From contig NW_003314380.1 in NCBI RefSeq assembly GCF_000143415.4, positions 23,613-87,612 on the forward strand: a DNA stretch of 64,000 nucleotides, given 5' to 3'. The translations under genes and the position numbers were made by a program. Shown one piece after another: positions 22,530 to 32,828 of this stretch. This DNA is from Selaginella moellendorffii (taxonomy: Eukaryota; Streptophyta; Lycopodiopsida; Selaginellales; Selaginellaceae). The notes beneath the pieces were generated by a model that was given only the letters and a program-made list of their open reading frames with translations, was not told where the DNA came from and did not search any database. Numbering within the stretch: position 1 is the first letter of the stretch; every line of letters begins with the position of its first letter.

Positions 22530-24080
22530 CTTTGAAGCATAAAGCACAGGCTTCGCCTTTGGAATTCTGTGTGCAGTGCAAATTCCGAATTGTCCAGGCC
22601 GCAATTAGTACGCGGCGTGTGAGAAACAAAAAAATGACGGCAATTCTACATCAATTCCTTCAGCTGAAACCTTGTCCTTGCCCTCTCGGCAAAACAGCGA
22701 CACTTGCAAGAGTGATCGGACTTCCTGGTGCACAATTATGTCATTTCTCCTAAAGAGGAACGAAGATGACTTACCTTTCGGAAAGAAGAGAAGATATTAT
22801 ATGATTCCCTGACACCTTGAGGACGCTTTTCATCTTCTAGAGCTTTCTCTCGATGCTCCTGAGTCATGGCTTAATTGAGGATGAGCAGTGTAGCGAGATC
22901 GATGTATGCCTGTCCATTTTAGGCAGCGGTCTAGTGCCTAGCATGCGAGTTTGACGGACTGCGTCGAGATTTCAGAAGCACGGGCTGAGCAGCAACTCGA
23001 AATTATCCTGAACGACTCTCGTTACATAAGGACTTGCTTGGTTCATCAACGTGGCACTGAAAAATTAAGCTTGAATGAAAAATGTGACAAAATGCTCTTA
23101 CTTTCCATGGAAGAAGATTGCTGGCGAGTTAAAAGCCTCGCTCCAAGAACTGTAATCACTGCAGAAAGCTTCGGAGAAGAAAACCGGCTGACTGGTTTTC
23201 TCGCAGTCGATATTATATGCATCTGCTTGTCTTGAGCTTCTACCATTAACATGAAAATGTAGAGAAATGAAAGTCACAAGGACTTCCAGTACTTACAGGA
23301 AAAAAAAAAATGCAGTACAACAAACGATCTCTTGCAATTGAGCATTTCGGTGGACAAGTAATAAAGGAAAATACCTTGGATTGCCTCATCGAATCCAACA
23401 GTAAGCTTTGCGTTCTCATTCCTGCATACAGAAAAAGAAAATCAACCGCCTTCAAAGTGATCCCAGTACTTACCGGTTTAAAGCGCCAGGAACTTTAATG
23501 GCCTCTCGTTTACCGACGCTTGTTCTCTGCAAAGAGCTTGAAGAAAATGTATTCCAGTTACAAAAGGATCTGCACAATCTGTGCGTGCGAAACTAAGCTA
23601 CAGTTACTAATCTCACAGCTGGAAACTGCAAATTGTAAAGTTTTAAAGAGATTTACTCAGCTTTGAGGGTAGCACTTAATGCTGCTGCGTGTTGCGTCGT
23701 TTGAACTTCATAGAAGGTGAAGGTTAGTCTTTTTAGCTCTAGAAATAACTGCAACTTGGCCTTTCCTCACACTGTTTGTTTGTAGAGATTCACATATAGT
23801 TTCCAAAGTTAGCTCTATATACAAGTTTAGAACAGTGACTTTGTGGAAGAACAAACTAGAAAAACTGATTTACCAGATTAAGTGGCAATATCACCAGAAC
23901 AATAGTAGAATGAGAAACGGCGCAAACTTGTGTGCTTACAAGCCGAAATTAATAAGCTGCTTGAAATCCGGATTTTTCCAAGAATGATGAACCTGTTCCT
24001 TCCCCAGAGTTTAATCAGTCATTAATTAATCAGGCACTCAGGCTTGACGACATGCACGAAACAAAAGGTTCCAGCCAAAA
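22530..24080 (-). pseudogene. Decayed repeat unit U1 of an unidentified multi-exon sequence
   Basis: This is the first of three related blocks. About 22560-22790 matches 26180-26360 of unit U3, with an inner piece inverted. About 23240-23720 matches 24340-24810 and 26690-27130. On the minus strand the best conserved piece is a 48-nt exon-like segment encoding NAKLTVGFDEAIQ, flanked by AG and GT. I do not recognise the protein. U1 carries small deletions that break the shared frames. A plus-strand open frame at 22951-23235 has no repeat partner and is unassigned. Confidence 0.5.
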
Positions 24081-24084
24081 AAAG

Positions 24085-25470
24085 TCAAACAGTTTGATGC
24101 TTTTGCAAAAATGTTTGTTGGAAACTGCTGCAAGAATTGCTACAGTTACTTGAAAGATAAAGGACTGATCGGCAGAGTATAGGAGACTTACATAATGGCG
24201 ACGGCGATTTCAATAGGGACACAATGTCTTTCGCAGCGAGGATACTTACCACTAATACATATTTCCGGATCATGGCCTCAATAATGAGTAGAAGATTGAA
24301 AGAATTGACGCTTTAAGATTTGTTGGTCTTGAGCGTCTATGACAACGTAGAGGAATGTTAAGCGCAAAGACATGTCACCAAAGACATGTCACCCACACAC
24401 AGGAGTTCCAGTAATTACAGAAAGAAAAACATGCAGTACAAGAAACGACTCTCTAGTTGTGATAGAGAAAAATAGAAAACGAACCTTCAAAACCCGGAGT
24501 GCCTCGTCGAAGCCAGCAGTAAGCTTTGCGTTGTGTATGCCTGCATACAGAAAAACAAAACAAACAAGCCAGCTTCAAAGTGATCCCAGTAGAATAAAAG
24601 CTTACCAGTTTAAAGTGCCAGAAACTTGAATGGCTTCTCACCAAGAGTTTTAGCAATAGAAAAGAGCCTGAAGAAAATGTTTTCCAGTTTCAAAAGGATC
24701 TGTACAATCTGCGAGAGGCTAAGCTACAGTTTACAAGATTTGAAAGCTTTGAAGGAAAGTTACTCAGCTTTGGTGCTGCTGCGTGTTGCGTCGTTGGAAG
24801 TTCATAGGTAGGTCTAGAAAAAAGAGCAACTTAGCCTTTCCTCGACCAAGCTGTATGTACAAGCTTAGAAACTGGCCTTGTTTGCGAAGCTCCCGTGCAC
24901 TTTCTTGCGGATCTGGGCCACTGCAAAGGATGACGTTATGATGAACAAAGCATCTCAAACCAAACATTTCATGTATGCGAAATAACCTCCACCTTGAGAA
25001 GCACGTTTGCAGGCAAACAGCAAATACGTATCCACCTCCAGAAAACCCCAGCGGGAATCGTCCACTCGGCAGCTAGAATCCACGCCGAGACTCGCAACAA
25101 ACTTTGGATGGAGACCCAGATGCCTAGACGTACTGCAAGATCACGTTTTTATCATCGAAGCAGAGACCAGAAAAAATAAATTCTAAGAGGACATTTCACC
25201 GCCTCAAGAATCAAGCGAAAAGAAGACTTTTATAAATGCGTAAAATGGATGGAAACCTTTGCACGCCTCTTGTATCTAGCCGACATGTAACACGAGTAGA
25301 ATGGCGCCAGGAAGGCATGAAACATGTCGTTCCCAGAATTAAAATGGTTCTGTAGAACCAGACAGTGATGGATCCCAACCACATGAAATCCCTCCCATCT
25401 AAGAGCCCTAAAAAGGCCAACCCAGATCCAGAACTAAGGCAGCTGGCTCTTAGATATTTTGACTCGAGAT
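24085..25470 (-). pseudogene. Decayed repeat unit U2
   Basis: About 24085-24275 matches 26530-26640 of U3. 24340-24830 matches the NAKL-containing block of U1 and U3 (here GIHNAKLTAGFDEALRVLK). 24830-25470 matches 27130-27770, the region just upstream of the intact PPR gene. The 3' flank then continues into a broken copy of the PPR 5' end. The unit is therefore a duplicate of the PPR upstream region, not an independent gene. Confidence 0.55.
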
Positions 25471-25555
25471 CCGCCACGTCATCCAGGTATTATGAAAATA
25501 GTAGACCCAAAGAATGCTCTGGTTTGAAAAAGCCTTAGGTAGCGCATCGTGCGCA

Positions 25556-25925
25556 CGACCAGGACGCGAGGATGGCGACCAGGAGCGCAATCTGGAGCGT
25601 TCCATGCCCAGATCCAAGACTCCGGCATGCCATGGTCGCCCCGGATGTTGAGCACCCGGATGGCGTTGGAGTCGTATGGATTGGTGGCGGGCTCTCGGAC
25701 AAGCTGGACCATCTCGCCGTTGGTCACCGTGCCGTGGTAGTACCGCAGACCCACAACGTTAACCGTGAGACAACCCACCAGGATCACATCCCTGGACAAT
25801 CTCCGCTCACTCCCGCGCCATCGATCGCCGGTTCCTCGTCCAGATGTATGGCCGCTGCGGCTGCTTCCACGGCGTCCAGGCGGCCTTGGGATCGCAATGT
25901 CTTCTCGTGGACGCTTACGAAAAGG
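25556..25925 (+). pseudogene. Duplicated, interrupted 5' end of the PPR gene
   Basis: 25570-25635 and 25795-25920 match the first about 180 codons' DNA of the PPR gene at 27832. Both share gaccaggagcgcaatctgga-like and cgtccagatgtatggccgct-like stretches, plus the preceding agaatgctctggtttga. The copy lacks a usable start, has frame changes, and is split by about 160 bp of foreign sequence encoding a HIRAN-domain fragment on the other strand. Confidence 0.85.
25635..25799 (-). pseudogene. Captured HIRAN-domain fragment of an HLTF/SMARCA3-like gene
   Basis: The minus strand reads VILVGCLTVNVVGLRYYHGT then VTNGEMVQLVREPATNPYDSN and AIRVLNIRGD. This is the HIRAN domain of plant RAD5/SMARCA3-like SNF2 helicases (family form: GLKYYSG...EMVGLVREPLNPYD.NAI.VLN). 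Only part of one exon is present and it sits inside the duplicated PPR 5' end. The HIRAN domain recognises 3' DNA ends; this fragment cannot act alone. Confidence 0.85.
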
Positions 25926-26049
25926 AGATGAAAAGAACTGGTGAGAGCGTCACTGTAATCGATCGAGCTGCATACCAAAGAGATACAATCACACCCAGAC
26001 GAAGAAAAAGTGAGAAAGAACAAAAGAAAAGAATTCTCCTGGCTTACCC

Positions 26050-27345
26050 ATTGTGAATGCTTCTTGCTCCATCCCGGAATCATCGCTTCTCATGTTGCAT
26101 CGGTCCTCAAAATCCATGACACAGGAGATGCCCGAGCAACCTCCCGGTAAGAGAAAGGACTTCGAAGTCTCCGATCTGTTGGAGAACTGTGCAGTGCAAA
26201 TTCCGGAGCGTCCAGTGATCACTCCTACAAGTGTCGCTGTTTTCCCGAGGATCAGGGACGAGGTAGAATTGCCGTCATTTTCTGTTTCTCGCATGCCGCG
26301 TACTAATCCCGCAGCTGCACGAGAAACCAAATTTTATGTCATTCCAGAGTTCCGGCTTACCTTCGGAAAGAAAATTACGATTTCGTGATGAGCAGCAAAA
26401 CTTGAGACTCTTTTCTCCCGTGGGGAAAACCAGGCTAAAAAAGTCGAATTTACTTATGAATGCGGGAACTCCGAAGCGCCAGTTTCAGAATAAAAAACTT
26501 AGAATCGAGGAAAACCTCAAAATTTGTTACACTTACCTGAAAGGATGAAGGACTCATCGGCTGAGTGTAGGAACCTTGACATAATGCTGAAGGCCATTTC
26601 AATCGCTGGACATTATGCCTTTCCTCACTCTCCAAACGTGTTTGGCTGGCAAAGCAAAAAAGACTAGAATCAAAAGACTTTGGGATAGTGTCTACCATTA
26701 ACATGAAAATGTAGAGAAATGTTAAGCACAAAGACACCAACACAGAACTTCCAGTAAAAAGCATGCAGTACAACAAAACATCTCTCCTGCAATTGCAAAG
26801 TTGTGAGGATTCTAAGTATAGTCGGTGGAACAGATAGTAAAGAAAAAGAACCTTCAAAACCCGGATTGCCTCGTCGAAGCCAGCAGCAAGCTTTGCATTG
26901 TTTATGCCTGCATACAGAAACTTCAATCTCAAAGTTTTAGCGACGCTTTGTTCTCTAGACGTTTCTGCGAGAGGATAAGCTACAGTAACTGGTTTAATCT
27001 CACCCATCTCCCAGTTGGAGGAAACAAAAATTTTTGTGGGAACTTACTCAGCTTCGAGTGTAATGTTGCTCAAGCTCTCTCTTTCGTGAGTTCTCTCATC
27101 GCTGCGATCAATTGTGTCGTTCTAGGTTGCTCTGTTTTTTAACCTTAGCCTCTCCGACACTGTTTGTTTGTGGAGCTTCACGGTGTATTTTAAATGTAAC
27201 AAGCTGGCGTTGTTTGCGAAGTTCCCGTGTTTTCTTGCGGATCTGTGCCACTGTAATGGATGGCGTTATATGAACGATGTGTGTAATCACAATCAAATTC
27301 CAAACGAAACATTTCACAAAAGCCATGATTTTTCGAACAAGATTT
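26050..27345 (-). pseudogene. Repeat unit U3, best-preserved copy of the unidentified sequence
   Basis: On the minus strand, exon-like pieces with AG/GT borders occur in order. A coiled segment comes first (TTQLIAAMRELTKERA, about 27120-27070), then AGINNAKLAAGFDEAIRVLK (about 26925-26860) and AIEMAFSIMSRFLHSADESF (about 26605-26540). Last is a longer piece ending GMEQEAFTMG (about 26330-26050). All are preserved better than in U1 and U2, so U3 may still be a real gene. The family is not recognised, and no start or stop could be placed with confidence. Confidence 0.4.
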
Positions 27346-27831
27346 GCCAGGCAAACAACAAACACATCAAGAAAAATACGATACCTCCAAGTCCGCAGCT
27401 CATGTCACTTTGGCCAAAACTCGGATTGAGACCTCGGGACGGAGGCATACTGCAAGCTTGGACGGTCATTGCTTTCCCCAGGAGCTTTGGACGGCCATTA
27501 TTGCATTGTGTCACCAGCTAGCATCGTGATGCCAATTCCGAGATCACGTCAGCAGAGAGGAGAAAAATCATGTACACTCCCTCAAGATCGAAAGCCAAGA
27601 AACCAGGAAAGAACATTTAACATTTTCTAACGTTGCGCCCCTTCTATAACTCGCCGACGCGTAGCGCCAGGAAGGCATGAGACATGTCGATCCAAGATAC
27701 ACTCACCTCGTGTTTGATCCTAACCGCACGAAACTCCCGAATTTAAGAGCGAAATCCAGGGCATGAAGTGACTCAGTGGAGGACCAAAAGAATATGCTCT
27801 GGTTTGACCGAGAGAGAAGAAGCCCTAATGC

Positions 27832-30291
27832 ATGCTTCGCACCTCCAAATGGGGGCGGCTCGCGCGCGCGGTGCTCCAGTCGCACAGCCTCGATCTCCGC
27901 GAGCAGGAGAACGCGTTCGCGAAGGTGGTGCGCGAATGCGGGCAGGAGCGCGATCTGGAGCGCGGGCGGAGGATCCATGCACAGATCCAGGACGCCGGCA
28001 TCGCCTCCAACACATTCCTGGGCAATCTCCTCGTCCAGATGTATGGCCGCTGCGGCTGCTTCCACGGCGCGCGGGCGGCCTTCGATGCCATCCAGCGCCG
28101 GAATGTCTTCTCGTGGACGCTCATCGTCGCCGTGTTCGTCCAGCTCGGGCACCTTGACAAAGCCAAGGAGATGTTTGATCGGGCGCCAGAGCAAGACCTT
28201 GTGTCGTGGACTGCGATGGTTACCGCATATGCCCAAGCCGGGCATCTTGAGGAGTCTAAGTTTATGTTTGATCTCATGCCGCAGCACAACGTCATTGCGT
28301 GGAACGCGATCCTGGCAGCGTACGCTCACAACGAAAACCCGGATGAGGCGAAACATGTCTTCGACTCGATGACGGAGCGCGATGTTCTGTCGTGGAACTC
28401 GATCATTTCTGTGTTTGCCCAAAAAGGGCATCTGTTGCAAGCGCGAGATGCGTTTGATCTTATGCCCAGCAGAGACATAGTCTCGTGGAACGCAATCGTG
28501 AACGGCAGTGCCGTGAACGGGTATCTCGTCGAGTCGAGGCTGCTCTTTAACTCCATGCCCGAGCGGCAGATGATCTCCTGGAACACTCTTCTCTCAGCGT
28601 ATGCCCGAAACGGGCATTTGCAGGAATCCGAGTGGATCTTCCGCTTCATGCCGTTTCACGATCTCGTCTCGTGGGACGTGATGATCACCGCCTACAACCA
28701 GGCGGGTCTTTTCTACGAAGCCAAGCGAATTTTTGACAGCATGGGCGGGAGATGCTCGGTATCCTGGAATGCAATGGCGCAGGCATATTCCCAGGCAGGG
28801 CATCTCCAGGAGGCGCGCGACGTGTTTGACTGCACGCCCCAGCGTGACTGCGTGTCGTGGAACATCCTCATCGTGGCATATTCCGAGCACGGGTATCTGG
28901 AGGAATCTTACGCGCTCTTCAATCTCATGCCGGCGTGGAACGGAATCTCGTGGAACATCATGGCCACTACATATGCCCTGCGAGGGCACATCCAGGAATC
29001 TAAGCGAATCTTCAACTCCATCCCTTCCAGAAGCCTCGTACTGTGGAATTCCATGGTGGCGGCGCACACCCAGAGAGACCATCTCCTAGAAGCGAAAGCG
29101 CTGTTTGAAAAGATGCCCGGCTGGGACGTGGTATCCTGGACGACCATGATCCAGGGATATTCCGAGTCCGGGAATCTTGAGGAAGCCAAGGGCTTGTTCG
29201 ATCGAATGCCTGGAGTCTGTGCCGGATCCTCGTCCGCTAGGGACTACCCGTGCTGGAACGCGATTCTCTCGGCATTCGTTCACAAGTCACGGATGGACAA
29301 CGCAAAGTCCGTCTTTGACAAGATGCCCATGCACGACGTCGTCGCCGCCACCTCCATGGTGGTGCTCTACTCGTCACCCCGCGGCCATCTCCGCGAGGCC
29401 AAGCTCGCCTTCGACTCCATCCCCGCCCGCGACTCCACCGCCTGGACGATCCTCATCTCGGCCTTCGCGACCAACGCCGACCTCGCCGGCGCGGAGCGCA
29501 TCTTCGATCTCGTCCCGCTCCGGAGCTCCTTCAGCTGGAACTACATGATCCAGGCCTTCGCCACCGATCCGCGCAGCCTGGATCGAGCCAAGCAGGCCTT
29601 CGACGCGATGCCGCAGCGCAACGACGTCCCCTGGAACGCCATGATCGGGATGTACTCGAGCAGCGGCGCGGTGGGCGATGCGCGCGCCATCTTCGATCGA
29701 ATGCCCGCGCACGAGGTCCTGGCGTGGAGCGCCATCCTCACGGCCTACGCGCAGTCGGGCGACCTCGAGTCCGCTGCCCGGATCTTCGACTCCACGCCGC
29801 TCCACGACGCCGTCTCGTGGAGCGCGATCATCTCGGCGCACTGCCACAAGGGCCGGATCCACGACGCCGTCTTTCTCTTCCGCTGCCTCAACCTCGAGGG
29901 GATCCAGCCCGACGAGGTGAGCTTCACGAGCATCCTCCACGCTTGCAGCCACGCGGGGATGCTGCGCGAGGCGTGGAGTGGATTCACGAGCATGGTGGCC
30001 GACTTTGGACTGGCCGCTTTGCACGACCACTACTCGTGCATTGTAGACGTGCTGGGACGGACGGGAAGGCTTGCGGAGGCCGAGGAGCTCGTCCAGACCA
30101 TGCCGTTTCTGCCAAACTCTGTCGAGTGGACGAGCTTGCTGGGCGCTTGCAAGGTGCACGGCGATCTGGGCCGGGCTGCTCGGTGCGCGAGCTTTGCAAA
30201 CGGGCTCGGCGCCACGCATTCCTCGTCGTACATGCTGCTGTCCAGCGCATATACGACGACGAGTCCCATGGCCAAGGTTAGTCTAACATGA
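27832..30291 (+). CDS. Pentatricopeptide repeat protein, S-motif array
   Basis: Single long open frame of 819 residues. After a short N-terminus and L- and S-like motifs (GRRIHAQIQDAGI; NLLVQMYGRCG) there are about 18 consecutive 31-residue S motifs of the form VSWNAMI.AYAQ.G.L.EA..IFD.MP.RD. P, L and S motifs and a partial E motif (SVEWTSLLGACKVHGD) close the protein. There is no DYW domain. The PPR code makes it a likely organelle RNA-binding protein, for editing or processing; the target is unknown. The reading frame ends soon after SPMAK|gttagt, so a downstream exon is possible: acceptor near 30543, giving a tail that opens SDRDATTRRTI. Its 5' end was duplicated at 25556-25925. Confidence 0.93.
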   Translation: MLRTSKWGRLARAVLQSHSLDLREQENAFAKVVRECGQERDLERGRRIHAQIQDAGIASNTFLGNLLVQMYGRCGCFHGARAAFDAIQRRNVFSWTLIVAVFVQLGHLDKAKEMFDRAPEQDLVSWTAMVTAYAQAGHLEESKFMFDLMPQHNVIAWNAILAAYAHNENPDEAKHVFDSMTERDVLSWNSIISVFAQKGHLLQARDAFDLMPSRDIVSWNAIVNGSAVNGYLVESRLLFNSMPERQMISWNTLLSAYARNGHLQESEWIFRFMPFHDLVSWDVMITAYNQAGLFYEAKRIFDSMGGRCSVSWNAMAQAYSQAGHLQEARDVFDCTPQRDCVSWNILIVAYSEHGYLEESYALFNLMPAWNGISWNIMATTYALRGHIQESKRIFNSIPSRSLVLWNSMVAAHTQRDHLLEAKALFEKMPGWDVVSWTTMIQGYSESGNLEEAKGLFDRMPGVCAGSSSARDYPCWNAILSAFVHKSRMDNAKSVFDKMPMHDVVAATSMVVLYSSPRGHLREAKLAFDSIPARDSTAWTILISAFATNADLAGAERIFDLVPLRSSFSWNYMIQAFATDPRSLDRAKQAFDAMPQRNDVPWNAMIGMYSSSGAVGDARAIFDRMPAHEVLAWSAILTAYAQSGDLESAARIFDSTPLHDAVSWSAIISAHCHKGRIHDAVFLFRCLNLEGIQPDEVSFTSILHACSHAGMLREAWSGFTSMVADFGLAALHDHYSCIVDVLGRTGRLAEAEELVQTMPFLPNSVEWTSLLGACKVHGDLGRAARCASFANGLGATHSSSYMLLSSAYTTTSPMAKVSLT

Positions 30292-30858
30292 TTTATTCTA
30301 ACACACTGTTTCAGAGTAGAACAAAGTACTTGAGAAAGATTCTTAAGATTTGTGAAGTTAAGGATCACAGCAACTACGGGAACCTGTGTCCATGCAACAA
30401 TCGCCAATTAAATCAGTGGGATGTATTTTCACGGACGATGTTGTAGGTGGTGTAGTAGTACTTTCAGTTTCTACCGCTGCAAAATGTACACTTTCAAGGT
30501 GAAAATCCTAACACAGAGTGATTTTCTTACATGTTTTCCTGCAGTCGGACAGAGACGCTACAACAAGGAGAACCATCAAGAACACAACTGCAATGTATGG
30601 CTTCATAATTCTTTTTAGTGTAGAAGTTTTGGAGTGTAACAACGCCTTTAGTGGATATCCGTTGCGAATATCTATGTTGTAGAAAAAACAAATACAAACC
30701 AAAACATTTTTGTCAATATTGAAAAAGGATTAAAAAAATGTGAAGAAAAGATTATACTCATTATACTTACCTTTTTCTTCTTAACTAACTTCTAAGGATG
30801 TCTCATAAAATTATTTAATAAGTGTTTAGGCTAACTAATTATACATGGTTTATGTAGT
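30292..30858. other. 3' flank of PPR gene and intergenic DNA
   Basis: May contain a terminal PPR exon near 30543-30680. The rest is AT-rich with no recognised feature. Confidence 0.4.
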
Positions 30859-31361
30859 TTACTTGATCGTCATTATCTTGACAAATTCTACATAGTTGAC
30901 GTTCCCATCACCATCTACGTCCGCTTCTCGCATCATCTCCTCCAGCTCCTCTTGTCCCAGCTTCTGTCCCATGCTCGCCATCACTTGGCGGAGCTCCACG
31001 GCGCTAATGTAGCCATTCTGATCGCGATCGAACACGCGAAATGCCTCCTTGAGCTCCTCCTCGCACTCGCCACCTCTTATCTTGCGAGCCATGAGGGCGA
31101 CGAACTCGGGGAACTCCACTGTGCCGCTCTTATCCTTGTCAACCTCGTCTATCATATCTTGCAGCTCCACTTCCGTTGGATGCAGGTCAAGGGATTTCAT
31201 CACGGCCCCGAGCTCGCGAGTGGTGATGCGCTCTGTCAAATGCAAAAGGTTTTTAGAAATCACTGGCTTGAGACCTGGGAAGTCAGACCATCGCCGTCTT
31301 TGTCGAACAAGCTGAATGCTTCCTTCAGCTCAGAGACCTGCTCCTCAGTCAGCTCCGCCAT
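30859..31361 (-). CDS. Calmodulin-like Ca2+-binding protein
   Basis: Two exons (31361-31289 and 31232-30859) encode 148 residues, one shorter than canonical calmodulin. It starts [20 protein letters not shown]. The intron interrupts the first EF-hand loop at the position conserved in plant calmodulin genes. Loops read [36 protein letters not shown] and [12 protein letters not shown]. The first lacks the near-invariant Gly at loop position 6 (Glu instead), which should weaken Ca2+ binding there. The end reads FVKIMTIK, where calmodulin has FV.MM.. . It is therefore better called calmodulin-like than calmodulin. It would act as a cytosolic or nuclear Ca2+ sensor. Confidence 0.92.
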
Positions 31362-31552
31362 GGGGGAATGAAGAGGAAAAAAAAGAGAGAAAGGAATACT
31401 ACCTTCTGGAAAATCTCACCTTTACTCCACACAAAAGAGTAACATTTTGTCATGTGGATCTCATTTTTTTGTAATATTGGTGAACGGATAGTTCATCTAA
31501 TCTTTAACGTCCAAGTCCGACACATATGGTTCTCGTCCCCTCTGCCAAAGCT

Positions 31553-32288
31553 TTAAATATCACTCAAACTTGCAAGGAATAGAAAATCAATGTCAACCTG
31601 TCCGTCTGGGCGTTCAACAACACCTCCACGAGTATACGTCGGCAGCCTGTCCATGTCTTTCGGATCAAAAGTTTTTAATGGATCACGGGGAACTCCGGCT
31701 CCTTCGTTCGGCGGAGCTTTGGACTCGTCGGGGGGATTGTTTATCACCACGTAGCCGCCAACAAGGCCTGCCACCAGTAAGAATGTGAATCCCAACAGAA
31801 CTGGATAGCGAACTCGGAGTGGATCAAGTCCAAGTTGTCCGAAAATCCCTTTTCCCGTCACAACTTCCATTACCAGAGCCGCCTGCAGACGCTTGTAAGT
31901 TTGGCGGAAGAGCTGCGAATCCAGCTTACCACAACGCCAACCATAGCGAATCGCCCAACTAGGCGCTCCTGAAAGTTGCCAAATCCAAAGAAGGAACCAG
32001 GACCACCAAGCCCGTACTGGCTGGTTCCTTGCTCACCCCCACCACCACCACCACCGCTGCTCTCAGCGCGAACTACAAAATTCTCAATCGTCTCTAGCAC
32101 TGTTTTCTCTTTCTGCCTAGAAAATCAAAAACTCGTCAAGTACCTGTGAGCCGCAGCGGCACTCCGAGTTTGGGACTTTGCCTCCATTTTTTGTTCTCGC
32201 CCAGCCAAGCATTCCTGGAGAACGTTGTTGGTATTCCTGGAATGTTAGCAACGCAAACGGACGAAGCCAATGTCAAGCGTTGCGCCAT
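31553..32288 (-). CDS. LHC-like (LIL/SEP-type) thylakoid protein
   Basis: Three exons (32288-32144, 32099-31930, 31882-31553) join to 214 residues. The N-terminus MAQRLTLASSVCVAN is Ser/Arg-rich and reads as a chloroplast transit peptide ending near FVVRAES. A Gly-rich linker follows, then a chlorophyll-binding-type helix: FQERLVGRFAMVG, AALVMEVVTGKG and GQLG. This is the E..xGR.AM.G signature of the LHC superfamily. A second membrane helix (VLLGFTFLLVAGLVGGYVV) makes it resemble two-helix stress-enhanced proteins. The exact LIL class is uncertain. Intron 1 would be only about 44 nt; using the nearer AG would make it 27 nt and give a different N-terminus without the transit peptide. Confidence 0.78.
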
Positions 32289-32341
32289 TTCCACATCAAT
32301 CGGAGCTTACACTGCTCTTTTTGCAGCGAACACGTGGAGAG

Positions 32342-32828
32342 CTACAGACCATACCTGTGAATCTTAAAGAAGGATGGATTTATCCGAGTCAAACACGTTT
32401 GCTCGCACGAAATTCGCTTAACTCTGCTCGTCATCCTCAGCGTAGAATTATTAAAAACTACGCTACCTCTTGCATGTTGCAATTGCGTCCCGTCCAGTCC
32501 AAGCAAATCCTTTCCAATCACGACAAAAATGGCGACTAACACATAGCAATAGTCATGGTAGGATTGGAAATGCAACCAAGTTACCTGAGTTCTGGTAGCA
32601 TATAAGCTTTTGGAGCCAATCAGGCCCCAAGGAAAAAGCTCGAATCTCATCTTTAAAGTGGCACAGCTTCTGGAAAATCCGGACGAAAAGCAAAGCAAAC
32701 AGTAGTTGTCAAAGAAATTTCTAAACAATTACCGATGTTTTGTACCTCTCATAGTGCTTGAGCTCGACAAGTCCATAAACCTGTGCAAGGCGAGCTAATG
32801 CTAGCAAAATTTCTCGATACGAAAGCAT
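32342..32828 (-). CDS. Hypothetical small protein
   Basis: Four small exons (32828-32733, 32669-32585, 32509-32467, 32423-32342) join with consistent phases to 101 residues. It begins MLSYREILLALARLAQVYGL and continues through FSLGPDWLQKLICYQNSG; the last exon ends FFKIHRYGL and stop. Introns of 63, 75 and 43 nt match local style. I do not recognise the family. The stop lies 53 bp before the LHC-like start on the same strand, so alternatively these could be leader exons of that gene. Longer frames from upstream ATGs at 32940 and 33053 overlap but do not splice onward in frame. Confidence 0.4.

Noticed and set aside
22951-23235. Plus-strand 94-codon frame within unit U1 that reads protein-like
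   Set aside because: No ATG start, no splice-linked neighbours, no recognised domain and no counterpart in the other units.
27703-30250. Long antisense and alternate-frame open frames across the PPR gene
   Set aside because: They are shadows of a GC-rich repetitive coding sequence; only the plus frame shows PPR motifs.
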